Positions 34,735-43,326 of a stretch of 64,000 bases of DNA are shown in pieces. The notes below the pieces were generated by a model. That model was not told the origin of the DNA and did no database searches. It saw only the letters and a list, made by a program, of their open reading frames with translations. The DNA lies in the NCBI RefSeq assembly GCF_040654195.1, contig NZ_JBFAHM010000019.1, positions 1 through 64,000 on the forward strand, written 5' to 3'. This stretch comes from Hamadaea sp013361475. Its GTDB lineage: Bacteria > Actinomycetota > Actinomycetes > Mycobacteriales > Micromonosporaceae. Both the position numbers and the translations under genes were made by a program. Within the stretch, counting starts at the first letter, position 1. The number at the start of each line of letters is the position of its first letter.

Positions 34735-35163
34735 TCACTGCAAATTAGCGCGCTGCTGCGCGTCCTTGGCTTGGAGCTCCGGGTCGATCTGGCCCTCGAA
34801 CTCCTCGTTCTCGAAGACCTGGCGGATCTCGATCTCGGCGACCTGGTCGTCGGAGGTGCCCTGCGAGGCCGGCATCCGCTTGACCCATTCGACCGCCTCG
34901 TCCATCGACTTGACCTGCCACAGCCAGAAGCCCGCGATCAGCTCCTTCGCCTCGGCGAACGGCCCGTCGACGACGGTGGCCTTGCCCGCCTTGAAGGTGA
35001 CCCGCGCCCCTCTGACGCTCGGGTGCAGGCCCTCGCCGGCGAGCATCACGCCCGCCTTGATCAGCTCCTCGTTGTACTTGATCATCGCGCCGACGACCTC
35101 GTCGCCGGGCAGCACCCCCGCCTCGGCGTTCTCGTCGGACTTGATGATCACCATGACTCGCAT
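34735..35163 (-). CDS. YCII/DGPF family protein, partner of the ECF42 sigma factor
   Basis: 142 residues. MRVMVIIKSDENAEAG opens a ferredoxin-like fold with KAGVMLAGEGLHPS and the DGPF-type motif VVDGPFAEAKELIAGFWLW. DGPF proteins always accompany ECF41/42 sigma factors, and their product may be an enzyme acting on a small molecule. The sigma gene begins 27 bp downstream, so one operon is likely. A GGGGAGATTC ribosome region precedes the start. Confidence 0.9.
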   Translation of the reverse strand: MRVMVIIKSDENAEAGVLPGDEVVGAMIKYNEELIKAGVMLAGEGLHPSVRGARVTFKAGKATVVDGPFAEAKELIAGFWLWQVKSMDEAVEWVKRMPASQGTSDDQVAEIEIRQVFENEEFEGQIDPELQAKDAQQRANLQ

Positions 35164-35237
35164 CTCGAATCTCCCCTTCGCTGAACGGTGAAGTCACCCA
35201 TACGTCGAACGAGCGACCGCGGAAACGACACCGGGGG

Positions 35238-36227
35238 TCAGTCCCACGCTCGGCCGATTCGCTCCAGGTCGGCGGCGTACTCGATGCGGCGGACCCAATC
35301 AGTCGGCCAGGCAGCCACGCCGTACGCCGCTCCGGCGAACGCACCGGCGAGGGAGGCGATCGAATCGGAGTCCCCGGAGGTCACCGCACCCCGCCGGAGA
35401 GCCGCGACCGGGTCGTCGGCGTACAGGAGGAAGCAGAGCAGGCCGGTGGCGAGCGCCTCCTCGGCGATCCAGCCTTCCCCGGTCGCCAGGCACGGGTCGG
35501 CGACTCGATCCCCGACGGCGAGGGCCACGGCGAGGCGGTCGAGAACGGCGGCGCATTCGTCCCAGCCGCGCGCGATGAACTCCTCGGGCGTCGCCTCACC
35601 GGGGCGCTGCCAGAGGTCGCCCAGCCAGGCGAAGTGATAGACGCGGCGCTGGTCGGCGCACCGCTGCCGCAGCGCGGCCGGCAGGTCGTGCGGAGCGAGC
35701 CCGCCCCGCAGCCAGTGCACGGCGAAAGCCGTCAGGTCACTGGCCGCCAATGCCGTCGGATGCCCATGCGTCAGGGCCGCCTGCAACTGCGCCATCCCCG
35801 CCCGGTCCGCGTCGGGCACGCCGGGCACCAGGCCGACCGGTGCCACCCGCATGTTCGCGCCACACCCCTTCGAACCGGCCTCGGTCGCGGCGATCCACGG
35901 CTGCCCTTCGGCCAGCCGCCCGATCGCGCGCAGACAGGTCATGCCGGGTGCGCGGTTGTTCTCCGGGCTCACCGCCCAAGCCATGAAGCGCTTACACCAC
36001 AACGGTTCCAGGGTCGCGGCGTCAAAGACGTCGGCCTCCAGCAGCGCCTCGGCCACCGCCAGGGTCATCTGCGTGTCGTCGGTGACCAGGGCCGGCTCGC
36101 CGTCCGGCTCGGCCGGACCCCCTGGGCCGAATCGGGCGGTGATGTCCGCGTACCGCAGGAACTCCGTGGGCTTGCCCAGCGCGTCGCCGAGGGCCAGCCC
36201 GAACATCGCGCCGCTCGCTTTTCGCAT
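35238..36227 (-). CDS. ADP-ribosylglycohydrolase family protein
   Basis: 329 residues. The N-terminal metal motif MFGLALGDALGKPTEF and TDDTQMTLAVAEALL (the TDDT Mg2+ ligands), then SKGCGANMRVAPVGL and the C-terminal SGDSDSIASLAGAFAGAAYG (DxD ligands), are the full set of ARH/DraG catalytic motifs. It should remove ADP-ribose from a protein or nucleic acid target in the cytoplasm. The target is unknown; no ADP-ribosyltransferase is adjacent. Confidence 0.92.
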   Translation of the reverse strand: MRKASGAMFGLALGDALGKPTEFLRYADITARFGPGGPAEPDGEPALVTDDTQMTLAVAEALLEADVFDAATLEPLWCKRFMAWAVSPENNRAPGMTCLRAIGRLAEGQPWIAATEAGSKGCGANMRVAPVGLVPGVPDADRAGMAQLQAALTHGHPTALAASDLTAFAVHWLRGGLAPHDLPAALRQRCADQRRVYHFAWLGDLWQRPGEATPEEFIARGWDECAAVLDRLAVALAVGDRVADPCLATGEGWIAEEALATGLLCFLLYADDPVAALRRGAVTSGDSDSIASLAGAFAGAAYGVAAWPTDWVRRIEYAADLERIGRAWD

Positions 36228-36287
36228 TTTCAGGAGGGTACGCCGCGCGGACTGGGCGGGTCCGCGCGGCGCGTGGGAGCGGCACCG

Positions 36288-38870
36288 TCAGGGGAAGCTG
36301 ACGATGTTCACCGGGACGGTGGCCGTGCCCTGGGCGGGTCCGCCCGTGGAGTTGATGACGTGCGCGATCGTGCCGTTGCCGCCGAGGGAGACGGTGAGCA
36401 GGTCGTGGAACTTCACGTTGGCGGTGACCGGTACCTCGAAGCCGTGGTCGGCGACGATGGTCGGGTCGACGTTGAAGTAGCAGTAGCTGCCCAATCCCCA
36501 GCCTTCGTGCGAGGTGACGGTGTCGGCCACCTTGTACGCCGCATAGCCGCCGGCTCGCCAGGCGGCCTGGTTCGGCGGGTCGTACGGCATCTCGTTCTGG
36601 AAGAAGATCGTCTTGCCGCCGTTGCCGTTCCAGATCACCTCGTACTTCTGGTAGTGCTCGACGAACAGGCCGAGGGCGGTGACGTTGTTGCCGTTGACGA
36701 TGAGGCCGGTGTCGGCGGTGTTCACCGTCCAGCCGACCCCCGTGCCGTGGTCGGCGCGCCAGGCCCAGATGTGGTCGATCAGGGTGTTGTTGCTGTTGAC
36801 GATGAGGCTGGTGGTGGCCTTGCCCGCGCCCGCGCCGCCGATGCGGAAGAAGACGTCGTTGATCGAGATCGGGTTCGCGGCGTGCGACGCGCTCGCCCCG
36901 TTCGGTCCGATCTGGAGCAGGACCGGCGAGTTGACCGTGCCCGCGTCGAAGAGCAGGCCGGCGATCTTCACCCCGTCGACGTCGGCGACGGTCATCGGGA
37001 TGACACCGTTGTCGGGGATCAGGGTGGCGTACCCGAGGCCGAGGACGACGGTGTCGGCGCGCGTCACGGTGAGCGTCTGGTTCAGGTGGTAGACGCCCGG
37101 TGTGAAGAGCAGGTTGAGCCCCTGGGCGAGGGCCAGGTTCAGGGTGGCCGCCGAGTCGGTGGGCTGCGCGACGTAGAACTGGGTCAGCGGAATAGAGCTG
37201 CCCGGCGTCGACCCGTTCGCCCACGTCGTCCCGGACGCGTTGGTCCGCAGCGACGGCACGAACACCCGGTACGCCCCGGTCCCGTCGACGTAGATGTACG
37301 GCTTCTCCCGGCTCACCGGAGTGGTCGCCAGCGTCGTGTACGGCGGGTTCGGGAACGCCTGCGCGGGCGCGCCCTGCACACCGGAGAACACCATGTTCCA
37401 GACGCCGTTGCCCCAGCTCCCGATCTGGCTGTCCCGGGTGTACCACTGCTGCTGCGAGTACGGGCCGACCTGACCGCTGACCCGGGAGTCGGCGATGTAG
37501 CCGCCGCTGGCCCAGCCGTAGCCGTTGGGCGCGAGGTTCAGGTCGCCGTGCACGTCGATCCGCCGGAACGGAGCGGCCTGCGAGACGGCCCACCGGGTGA
37601 AGCCGGCCGACGGGTAGATCGAGAAGTTCTCGGCCGACCGCCAGAAGTTCTGGGTCGCGTTGCCGTTGAACCAGCCCGCGTCCACGGTGACGTCACCGTT
37701 GATGCGGACGTCGCCCGGGTTCTGCCCGAGGCCGGCGATCGAGGTGTAGAAGCCGATCTGGGCGTTGAAGCCGCTGTACGTGCCCGGCTTGAACAGCAGG
37801 GCGTACCGCTGGGAGCCGAACTGGTTGGACTCCATCTGGGCGAAGACGGTGTCGACCTGGCTCTGGATGGTCGCGCCCGACATGCTCGGGTCGAAGACCT
37901 TGACGTTCGGGCCGAGCGGACCGCCGCCGGGCAGCTGCGGGCCGGTGGGCGTCGGCGTCGGGCTGGTGGGGGTCGGGCTCGTGGTGGTGCGCGTACGGAT
38001 GACGAACTCCCAGAGTGAGTACCCGTAGCCGGTGGCCCGGGCGGTGCCGTAGAGGCGGACGTAGCGGCCGGATCCGTTGACGGTCAGCGTCTGCGTGCCG
38101 CCGGTCCCGGTCGTGGTGCTGTAGATGCTGGTCCAGGTCGATCCCGTGTCGGACACCTGGATCTGGAACGCGGTCGCGTACGCCGCCTCCCACTGCAGGA
38201 CGACCTGGCAGACCGTCTGGACGCTGCCGAGGTCCACCTGGAGCCACTGCGGATCGCTGAACGCGCTCGACCAACGGGTCCCGGTGTTGCCGTCGACGGC
38301 GTACGCGGCCGCCGTTCCGGCGCTCTCGGCCGACGACGCGGTCGCGGGCCGGTTGAGCCCGGCGTTGGCCGTGCCGCAGCTCGCTGTTCCGGTGGAGCCG
38401 TAGACCTGGAACTCCCACAGCGAATACCCGTACGCGGTCGCCCGGGCCGTGCCGTAAAGCCGCACATAGCGGCCGGTGCCGTTCACCGTGAGCGTCTGAG
38501 TGCCGCCGGTGCCGGTGGTGGTGCTGTAAACGGTGCTCCACGTGGTGGCGTCGGCCGAGACCTGCAACTGGAACGCGGTCGCGTACGCCGCCTCCCATTG
38601 CAGGACGACCTGGCTGACCGTGGCGGTGGCGCCCAGGTCGACCTGGATCCACTGCGGATCGCTGAACGCGCTCGACCAACGGGTCCCGGTGTTGCCGTCG
38701 ACGGCGTTGGCGGCCGGGGTGCCGGCGTTCTCGGTGGACGAGGCGGTGACGGGTTTGCCTTGGGAGAGCAGCGGGTCGGCCGCCTTGGCCGAGCCGGTGA
38801 GCACGACGGCGAAGCAGGTCGCGAGCAGAGCTGCCGCGGCCGCCACCGCTGTGGCGTGCAGACGTCTCAT
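36288..38870 (-). CDS. Secreted discoidin (CBM32-like) plus beta-helix carbohydrate-active protein
   Basis: 860 residues from the ATG at 38870 (GGAG upstream); the open frame to 38954 is not needed. Signal peptide to about residue 30, then two F5/8 type C modules (about 31-165 and 166-300) with NAVDGNTGTRWSSAFSDPQW, a Ser/Thr-Pro linker (TTSPTPTSPTPTPTGPQ), then a long right-handed beta-helix domain with YALLFKPGTYSGF, SQQQWYTRDSQIG and NVVFSGV-type blocks. This fits secreted polysaccharide hydrolases of the pectate-lyase superfold; GH87 or GH55-like activity is possible. A GAGAGCGCTCTC operator lies upstream. Confidence 0.82.
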   Translation of the reverse strand: MRRLHATAVAAAAALLATCFAVVLTGSAKAADPLLSQGKPVTASSTENAGTPAANAVDGNTGTRWSSAFSDPQWIQVDLGATATVSQVVLQWEAAYATAFQLQVSADATTWSTVYSTTTGTGGTQTLTVNGTGRYVRLYGTARATAYGYSLWEFQVYGSTGTASCGTANAGLNRPATASSAESAGTAAAYAVDGNTGTRWSSAFSDPQWLQVDLGSVQTVCQVVLQWEAAYATAFQIQVSDTGSTWTSIYSTTTGTGGTQTLTVNGSGRYVRLYGTARATGYGYSLWEFVIRTRTTTSPTPTSPTPTPTGPQLPGGGPLGPNVKVFDPSMSGATIQSQVDTVFAQMESNQFGSQRYALLFKPGTYSGFNAQIGFYTSIAGLGQNPGDVRINGDVTVDAGWFNGNATQNFWRSAENFSIYPSAGFTRWAVSQAAPFRRIDVHGDLNLAPNGYGWASGGYIADSRVSGQVGPYSQQQWYTRDSQIGSWGNGVWNMVFSGVQGAPAQAFPNPPYTTLATTPVSREKPYIYVDGTGAYRVFVPSLRTNASGTTWANGSTPGSSIPLTQFYVAQPTDSAATLNLALAQGLNLLFTPGVYHLNQTLTVTRADTVVLGLGYATLIPDNGVIPMTVADVDGVKIAGLLFDAGTVNSPVLLQIGPNGASASHAANPISINDVFFRIGGAGAGKATTSLIVNSNNTLIDHIWAWRADHGTGVGWTVNTADTGLIVNGNNVTALGLFVEHYQKYEVIWNGNGGKTIFFQNEMPYDPPNQAAWRAGGYAAYKVADTVTSHEGWGLGSYCYFNVDPTIVADHGFEVPVTANVKFHDLLTVSLGGNGTIAHVINSTGGPAQGTATVPVNIVSFP

Positions 38871-38905
38871 GACATCTCCAGGGGACGGAGTCGGAACGGG
38901 GGTTG

Positions 38906-38917
38906 GAGAGCGCTCTC
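38906..38917 (-). promoter_or_regulatory. CelR/CebR-type LacI operator
   Basis: Perfect 12-bp palindrome GAGAGCGCTCTC, matching the AGCGCT core of actinobacterial CelR/CebR-type (LacI family) sites. It is 36 bp upstream of the secreted discoidin protein's start. A weaker GAAAGCGCTCCC lies at 39055-39066. It suggests repression until oligosaccharide is present. Confidence 0.7.
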
Positions 38918-39160
38918 TGGAGAGAGATTTCATCCCGACTACCGTCGATGTCAAGACCTTGTTTCCCGGCCGTTTCCTTGCGACAACGCCTGGCCAGCCA
39001 TTTTGCTGTCGGCAACAACGAATTCCCGATGTGCCAACGTTGGCGGTCCGCGAGAAAGCGCTCCCCCGCTGGATGCGCCCGGTGCGCTGAGCGCCGGTTC
39101 GCCCGGTTCGCTTGGTGCCTCTGGTGCCCGTGGTGCGCCTGGTGCGCTGGTGCGCGCTCA

Positions 39161-39227
39161 GGCGCTGGATCAGGGATCCGGGTCGAATCTTGGACCAAGA
39201 TTCGACCGAGATCCCTGATCCAGCGCC
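39161..39227. repeat. Dispersed palindrome family A, copy 3
   Basis: 33-nt arms (39161-39193, 39195-39227) with two adjacent mismatches and almost no loop, starting GGCGCTGGATCAGGGATC. It lies between the LysR gene's end and the upstream region of the discoidin gene. Confidence 0.88.
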
Positions 39228-39302
39228 GTCGGCGGAGCGGAGCGGCGGAGCGCGTCGGTGGGTGCTTCGGCGGAGCGCGGTCGTGAGAACGGGGCGGCGG
39301 AG

Positions 39303-40214
39303 TCAAAGGGCGGCGGCGAGTGCCCGCATCCGGGCGGCGGCCAGCTCGATGACGACCCGGCTGGCCGCCGAGAGCTGCGCGTCCGGCCGGTGCACGATGG
39401 CGAAGGTCTCGTAGAGCCGCGGCCGCAGCGGAGTCCAGCCCAGCCCGGGTGGCAGCCGATCCGCCAGCCGGTGCAGGACGCCGCGCCAGATCACCGTGTC
39501 CGCCAGCCCGGTCGCGGCGACCTCCAGCGCGGTCTCCACGTCCTCCACCTCGACCCGGGGTCGCAGCGAATATCCGGCGGACTGGACGCTGTGCGCCAAC
39601 GCCCGGCGGGTGGAGTCGGCCTCGCGCCAGCTGACGTCGGGCAGGACGAGCGGCGCCGCCGCGAGACCGGCCGGAGTCACCGGGCGTACCAGGCGATCCG
39701 GGTGCGCGCTGAGGTAGACCAGTTCGTCGCGCATCACGGGGTTGACGGCCAGCCCTTCCTCCTCGACGGGCAGCGCGATCAGCCCCGCTTCCAAGGCGCC
39801 CTTGCGGAGCAGGTCGCGCAGTTCGGCCGAGTTCTGCCCGACCAGCTCCAGGCGTACGCCCGGATGCCGGCGCAGCACGTCGCCGACCAGGTCCGCCCCC
39901 AGATAGAACCGGGACGTCTTGAAGATTCCGAATCGGACGGTGCCGGTCAGCACCTGGCGTACGTCGGCGACGGCCCGGTCCGCCTCCTCGACCGCGGCCA
40001 GCGCCGCTGCCGCGTGCGGGACGAGCGCCCGCGCCTCCTCGGTCGGCACCAGTCCCCGCCCGACTCGGCGGAACAGCGGCGCGTCGAGGTGCTGTTCCAG
40101 GAGCCTGACCTGCTCCGAGACCGACGGCTGGGCGTACCCGAGCGCGCCGGCGGCGGCGGTGAACGAGCCGTGCTCGACCGCCGCGAGGAAGCACCGCAAC
40201 TGGTGCAGCGTCAT
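39303..40214 (-). CDS. LysR-family transcriptional regulator
   Basis: 303 residues from the ATG at 40214, with AAGGAA upstream. The N-terminal winged HTH (MTLHQLRCFLAAVEHGSFTAAAGALGYAQPSVSEQVRLLEQ) is classic LysR, followed by the two-lobe effector domain. Divergent from an EamA transporter gene 75 bp away, the usual LysR arrangement, so it probably controls that gene and itself through the T-N11-A box between them. Effector unknown. Confidence 0.93.
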   Translation of the reverse strand: MTLHQLRCFLAAVEHGSFTAAAGALGYAQPSVSEQVRLLEQHLDAPLFRRVGRGLVPTEEARALVPHAAAALAAVEEADRAVADVRQVLTGTVRFGIFKTSRFYLGADLVGDVLRRHPGVRLELVGQNSAELRDLLRKGALEAGLIALPVEEEGLAVNPVMRDELVYLSAHPDRLVRPVTPAGLAAAPLVLPDVSWREADSTRRALAHSVQSAGYSLRPRVEVEDVETALEVAATGLADTVIWRGVLHRLADRLPPGLGWTPLRPRLYETFAIVHRPDAQLSAASRVVIELAAARMRALAAAL

Positions 40215-40221
40215 CAAGGCA

Positions 40222-40244
40222 TTTCCTTCGGGTCCTGGAGGAAA
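40222..40244. promoter_or_regulatory. LysR-type T-N11-A box between lysR and the EamA gene
   Basis: TTTCCT, 11 nt, then AGGAAA. An inverted repeat with the T-N11-A layout lies 8 bp from the LysR start, in the shared control region. Confidence 0.7.
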
Positions 40245-40288
40245 AACAGGCTACCTCGATAGCTCGGACCGGCCTACCGTCTCCAGAC

Positions 40289-41251
40289 ATGACCACGGAA
40301 GTGGCCCCTGCTGCGGCGCCGGCCGATGTGCGCCCCTCGACTCCTCGCCGTCGGCCGGCGCCCGGTCTGGGCGCCGTGTTGTGCCTGGTCTCGGCGGCCG
40401 GGTTCGGGCTGTCCGCGGTCTTCGCCAAGCAGTCCTACGCCGCCGGGATCAGCGTCCCGGCGATGCTCGCGGGCCGCTTCGCCGTCGCCGCCGCCGTCTT
40501 GTGGGTCATCGTGGCCTTCCGGCGTCCGGCCTTTCCGACTCGCCGCACGCTGATCACGTGCATCGGCCTCGGGGGCATCGGGTACGCCGCCCAAGCGGTG
40601 CTCTACTTCAGCTCGCTCGCCTGGATCGACGCGTCGCTGACCGGACTGCTGCTCTACCTGTACCCGGCGCTGGTGACCGGACTGGCCGTGCTGCTGCGCC
40701 GGGAACGCCCGGATCGCCGCCGGTACGCCGCCCTGCTGTGTTCGGCCATCGGCCTGGTGCTGATCCTGGGCTCGGGTGGGTCGATCGGTTCGGCCGCCGG
40801 GATCGGAGTCGCGCTGGCACTGGGCTCCGCCGCGGCGTACGCCTTGTATCTGACCGTGGCCGCCGGCGTGCCCGCTGACCTGGACGTCTTCCTGCTCTCC
40901 GCGATCGTCTGCACCTCGGCCTGCGTGACCATGACCGCAACCGGGTACGCGACCGGCTCGATGACCGGGCCGACCGCGGTGACCGGATGGGGATGGGTCG
41001 TGCTGCTGGCGATCTTCTCCACAGTGGTCCCGATCGCGACGCTGCTGGCCGGCATCCGGCTCGTCGGCGCGCCGACGGCGTCCATCCTGTCGTGTGCCGA
41101 ACCCGCGGTCACCGTCGCGACCACGGCCGCCGTCTACGGCGAGCGGCTGACTCCGGGGCAGCTCCTCGGCGGCGTCGTGATTCTCGCTGCGGTGCTGGTC
41201 CTGCAGGTCCCGTTCCGGCGGGGCGGATCCCGTACTCGCCACGCCGGCTGA
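40289..41251 (+). CDS. EamA/DMT-family transporter
   Basis: 320 residues with ten membrane helices in two EamA repeats (GLGAVLCLVSAAGFGLSAVFAKQSYAAG and AAGIGVALALGSAAAYALYLTVA). Such proteins export amino acids or other metabolites. It starts at an ATG 8 nt after TACCGT (40275-40280), a leaderless-like promoter, and is divergent from the LysR gene that likely regulates it. Substrate unknown. Confidence 0.9.
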   Translation: MTTEVAPAAAPADVRPSTPRRRPAPGLGAVLCLVSAAGFGLSAVFAKQSYAAGISVPAMLAGRFAVAAAVLWVIVAFRRPAFPTRRTLITCIGLGGIGYAAQAVLYFSSLAWIDASLTGLLLYLYPALVTGLAVLLRRERPDRRRYAALLCSAIGLVLILGSGGSIGSAAGIGVALALGSAAAYALYLTVAAGVPADLDVFLLSAIVCTSACVTMTATGYATGSMTGPTAVTGWGWVVLLAIFSTVVPIATLLAGIRLVGAPTASILSCAEPAVTVATTAAVYGERLTPGQLLGGVVILAAVLVLQVPFRRGGSRTRHAG

Positions 41252-41256
41252 GGCCA

Positions 41257-41262
41257 TAAGAT
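41257..41262 (+). promoter_or_regulatory. Leaderless -10 box of the phosphatase gene
   Basis: TAAGAT (TANNNT) lies 6 nt before the ATG with no ribosome site, the hallmark of a leaderless actinobacterial transcript. Confidence 0.7.
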
Positions 41263-41268
41263 TCGCCC

Positions 41269-41757
41269 ATGGCCGGACCGTTTCTCGTGGACTGGCCGGT
41301 CTCGGGGCGGCTGGCGGTGATGTCCCGTCCGACCGGCGGCGATGCTCTTGTACGCGCGCTGCACGGGTTGCGGCGCAAGGGAGTGGACGCGCTGATCTGC
41401 GCGCTCACCGAGGGCGAACGCGACCTGCTGGGGCTGGCCGCCGAACCGGAGGTCGCCCGCGACGCCGGGCTGGCGTACATCGACTTCCCGATTGCCGACT
41501 TCTCCGTGCCGGACCTCGACGATCTCGCCGAACTCGCCGCGAAACTGGCCGTGCGCCTGCGGTCCGGCGACTTCATCGTGGCCCACTGCCGGGGCGGGAT
41601 CGGCCGGTCCGGCATCGTTGCGGCGGCCGCGCTGATCGCCCTCGGCGCCACCGCCGAACAGGCCATGGAGCTGGTGTCGGAGGCTCGTGGCGTACCGGCG
41701 CCGGAGACCGAGGAGCAACGGGCATTGTTGCGCCGGCTGGCCGAGCGCACCTTCTGA
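41269..41757 (+). CDS. Dual-specificity/tyrosine phosphatase-like protein
   Basis: 162 residues. The active-site P-loop HCRGGIGRSGIV fits CX5R, with an upstream general-acid region FPIADFSVPDLDD. It should dephosphorylate a phospho-protein or small molecule in the cytoplasm. It is transcribed alone from a leaderless promoter and converges on the conservon operon, whose GTPase and kinase are phosphorylation-linked; a link is only suggestive. Confidence 0.9.
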   Translation: MAGPFLVDWPVSGRLAVMSRPTGGDALVRALHGLRRKGVDALICALTEGERDLLGLAAEPEVARDAGLAYIDFPIADFSVPDLDDLAELAAKLAVRLRSGDFIVAHCRGGIGRSGIVAAAALIALGATAEQAMELVSEARGVPAPETEEQRALLRRLAERTF

Positions 41758-41780
41758 AGGCGCCCGCCCGCCGCTTTCCA

Positions 41781-41845
41781 GCGCTGGATCACGGATGTCG
41801 GTCGAATCTTGCGGCAAGATTCGACCTGGAACCCTGATCCAGCGC
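41781..41845. repeat. Dispersed palindrome family A, copy 4
   Basis: 31-bp arms (41781-41811, 41815-41845) with about five mismatches, the most diverged copy. It begins GCGCTGGATCACGG and ends TGATCCAGCGC, between convergent genes. Confidence 0.82.
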
Positions 41846-41930
41846 CCAACGGGCCGGCGCCCCAGGACGGGCGCCCACCGGGCCGGCGCCCCAGGACGGG
41901 CGCCCAACGGGCCGGCGCCCCAGGACGGGC
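41844..41930 (+). repeat. Three tandem 29-bp GC-rich repeats
   Basis: GCCCAACGGGCCGGCGCCCC plus AGGACGGGC repeats at 41844, 41873 and 41902 with a single A/C change. It is non-coding and GC-rich, between the phosphatase and the conservon. It is likely variable between strains. Confidence 0.85.
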
Positions 41931-41973
41931 GCCGAAGGGAGCCGCGCTCAAGGGTCGGCGTGGGGCGGCGGCG

Positions 41974-42552
41974 TCAGACGGCGACGGCGCGCAGGTTCAG
42001 CAGGTGCTCCAGCAGCGTGACGAGGACTTCCTTCACCGAGTCGCGTTTTCGCGCGTCGCAATGCCGCACCGGTACGCCGGGATCGAGGTTGAGCGCCGCC
42101 TTGACCTCGTCGGCGGCGTACACCCGGGTGCCGTCGAAGCAGTTGACCGCGACGATGAACGGCACGCCCATGCGCTCGAAGTAGTCGATGGAGGTGAACG
42201 AGTCCTCCAGGCGGCGGGTGTCGGCGACGACGACCGCGCCGATCGCGCCTTCGACGAGTTCGTCCCAGATGAACAGGAAGCGGTCCTGACCGGGTGTGCC
42301 GAACAGGTAGAGCATCAGCTCCGGGCTGATCCGGATGCGCCCGAAGTCCAGCGCCACCGTCGTCGTGGTCTTGGCCTCGACTCCGGAGACGTCGTCCACG
42401 CCGAGGCTGACGTCGGTGAGCACCTCTTCGGTGAAGAACGGCTGGATCTCGCTGACCGCGCCGACCAGCGTGGTCTTGCCGACGCCGAACCCACCCGCGA
42501 CGACGATCTTGTACGCCGTCGGCAGCGCGAGGTCAGAGTGCTCGTAATCCAT
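41974..42552 (-). CDS. cvnD: Conservon GTPase CvnD
   Basis: 192 residues. The Ras-like P-loop GGFGVGKTTLV, a Walker B LYLFGTPGQDRF and NCFDG (NKxD-like) specify a small GTPase of the Cvn/MglA-like group. It is the last gene of the conservon and overlaps cvnC by 20 bp. CvnD cycles between GTP and GDP under control of CvnB and the kinase, and in Streptomyces conservons influence development and antibiotic production. Confidence 0.93.
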   Translation of the reverse strand: MDYEHSDLALPTAYKIVVAGGFGVGKTTLVGAVSEIQPFFTEEVLTDVSLGVDDVSGVEAKTTTTVALDFGRIRISPELMLYLFGTPGQDRFLFIWDELVEGAIGAVVVADTRRLEDSFTSIDYFERMGVPFIVAVNCFDGTRVYAADEVKAALNLDPGVPVRHCDARKRDSVKEVLVTLLEHLLNLRAVAV

Positions 42553-42922
42553 GGAGGACCGCCTTGTAGATCTCTTCGCTGGGCAGGGCGGCCGGGCCGG
42601 GTTGGCTCCGCCGGATCAGGTCGCGGGCCGCCAGTTGGCCGAGCAGCGCCCGTACCACGCCGACCGGCAGGTTCATCCGGGCGGAGAGGTCCACAACCGA
42701 CAGTGGCTCCTGACAGAGCTGCAGGATACGGGCCGAAGCCGAACCGAGCGCGGCGTCGGTGGCCGCGGGCGGCCGGCTGGCCAGCACCACGGCGATGAGG
42801 TCGAACTCCTCGGCCGCCTCCGCCGTCGTGCCCGCGGCCAGCGCGTACGGGCGGACGACCGGACCGGCGTCGTCGTCCAGCCAGGCCTGGTCCTCCGGCT
42901 GGACCGGATCCGGGCCGGTCAC
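42533..42922 (-). CDS. cvnC: Conservon protein CvnC (DUF742)
   Basis: 129 residues, DUF742. The family's helix-turn-helix-like segment is visible: LCQEPLSVVDLSARMNLPVGVVRALLGQLAARDLI. It contains GPVVRPYALAAGTTA near the start. It overlaps cvnB by 4 bp and cvnD by 20 bp, so the four genes are translated together. Role in the conservon is regulatory and not fully defined. Confidence 0.93.
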   Translation of the reverse strand: MTGPDPVQPEDQAWLDDDAGPVVRPYALAAGTTAEAAEEFDLIAVVLASRPPAATDAALGSASARILQLCQEPLSVVDLSARMNLPVGVVRALLGQLAARDLIRRSQPGPAALPSEEIYKAVLHGLRAL

Positions 42923-43326
42923 TCGACCGCGGCCGGGGTACGGGCGGGGGCGGACAGGTAGTCACCGACCCGCGTCACGAGCATGGCCATCTCGTACGCC
43001 GTCAGCCCCATGTCGGCGGAGTCGTCGGTGATGACCGCCAGGCAGGCCCCGGTGCCGCCGGAGCTGACGAAGAGGAAGCCCGACGCCATCTCCATCACGG
43101 CCTGGCGGACGACGCCTTTGCCGAACCGGCGGCTCGCGCCGCGGGCCAGCCCGAACAGGCTCGCCGAGACGGCCGCGAGGTGTTCGGCGTCCTCCCGGGC
43201 GGTCGCCGAGTCCGCCGCCATCACCAATCCGTCGGCGGACAGCACCACTGCCATCTCGGCGCCCGGCAGCCGACCGACCAGGTCGTCGACCAGCCAGCCG
43301 AGCTCAGCGGTCGGTCGCTGGGTCAT
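42919..43326 (-). CDS. cvnB: Conservon roadblock/LC7 protein CvnB
   Basis: 135 residues with a roadblock/LC7 fold (LGWLVDDLVGRLPGAEMAVVLSADGLVMAADS and VVRQAVMEMASGFLFVSSGGTGACLAVI). Roadblock proteins act as GTPase-activating partners, here for CvnD. The start overlaps the kinase gene by 23 bp and the end overlaps cvnC by 4 bp. Confidence 0.94.
   Translation of the reverse strand: MTQRPTAELGWLVDDLVGRLPGAEMAVVLSADGLVMAADSATAREDAEHLAAVSASLFGLARGASRRFGKGVVRQAVMEMASGFLFVSSGGTGACLAVITDDSADMGLTAYEMAMLVTRVGDYLSAPARTPAAVE

Noticed and set aside
35634..38018. 794-residue plus-strand frame over the ADP-ribosylglycohydrolase and discoidin genes
   Set aside because: It crosses two convincing minus-strand genes and has no recognisable domain.
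41844..41930. CRISPR array at the 29-bp repeats
   Set aside because: Repeats are directly adjacent with no spacers, and no cas genes are seen.
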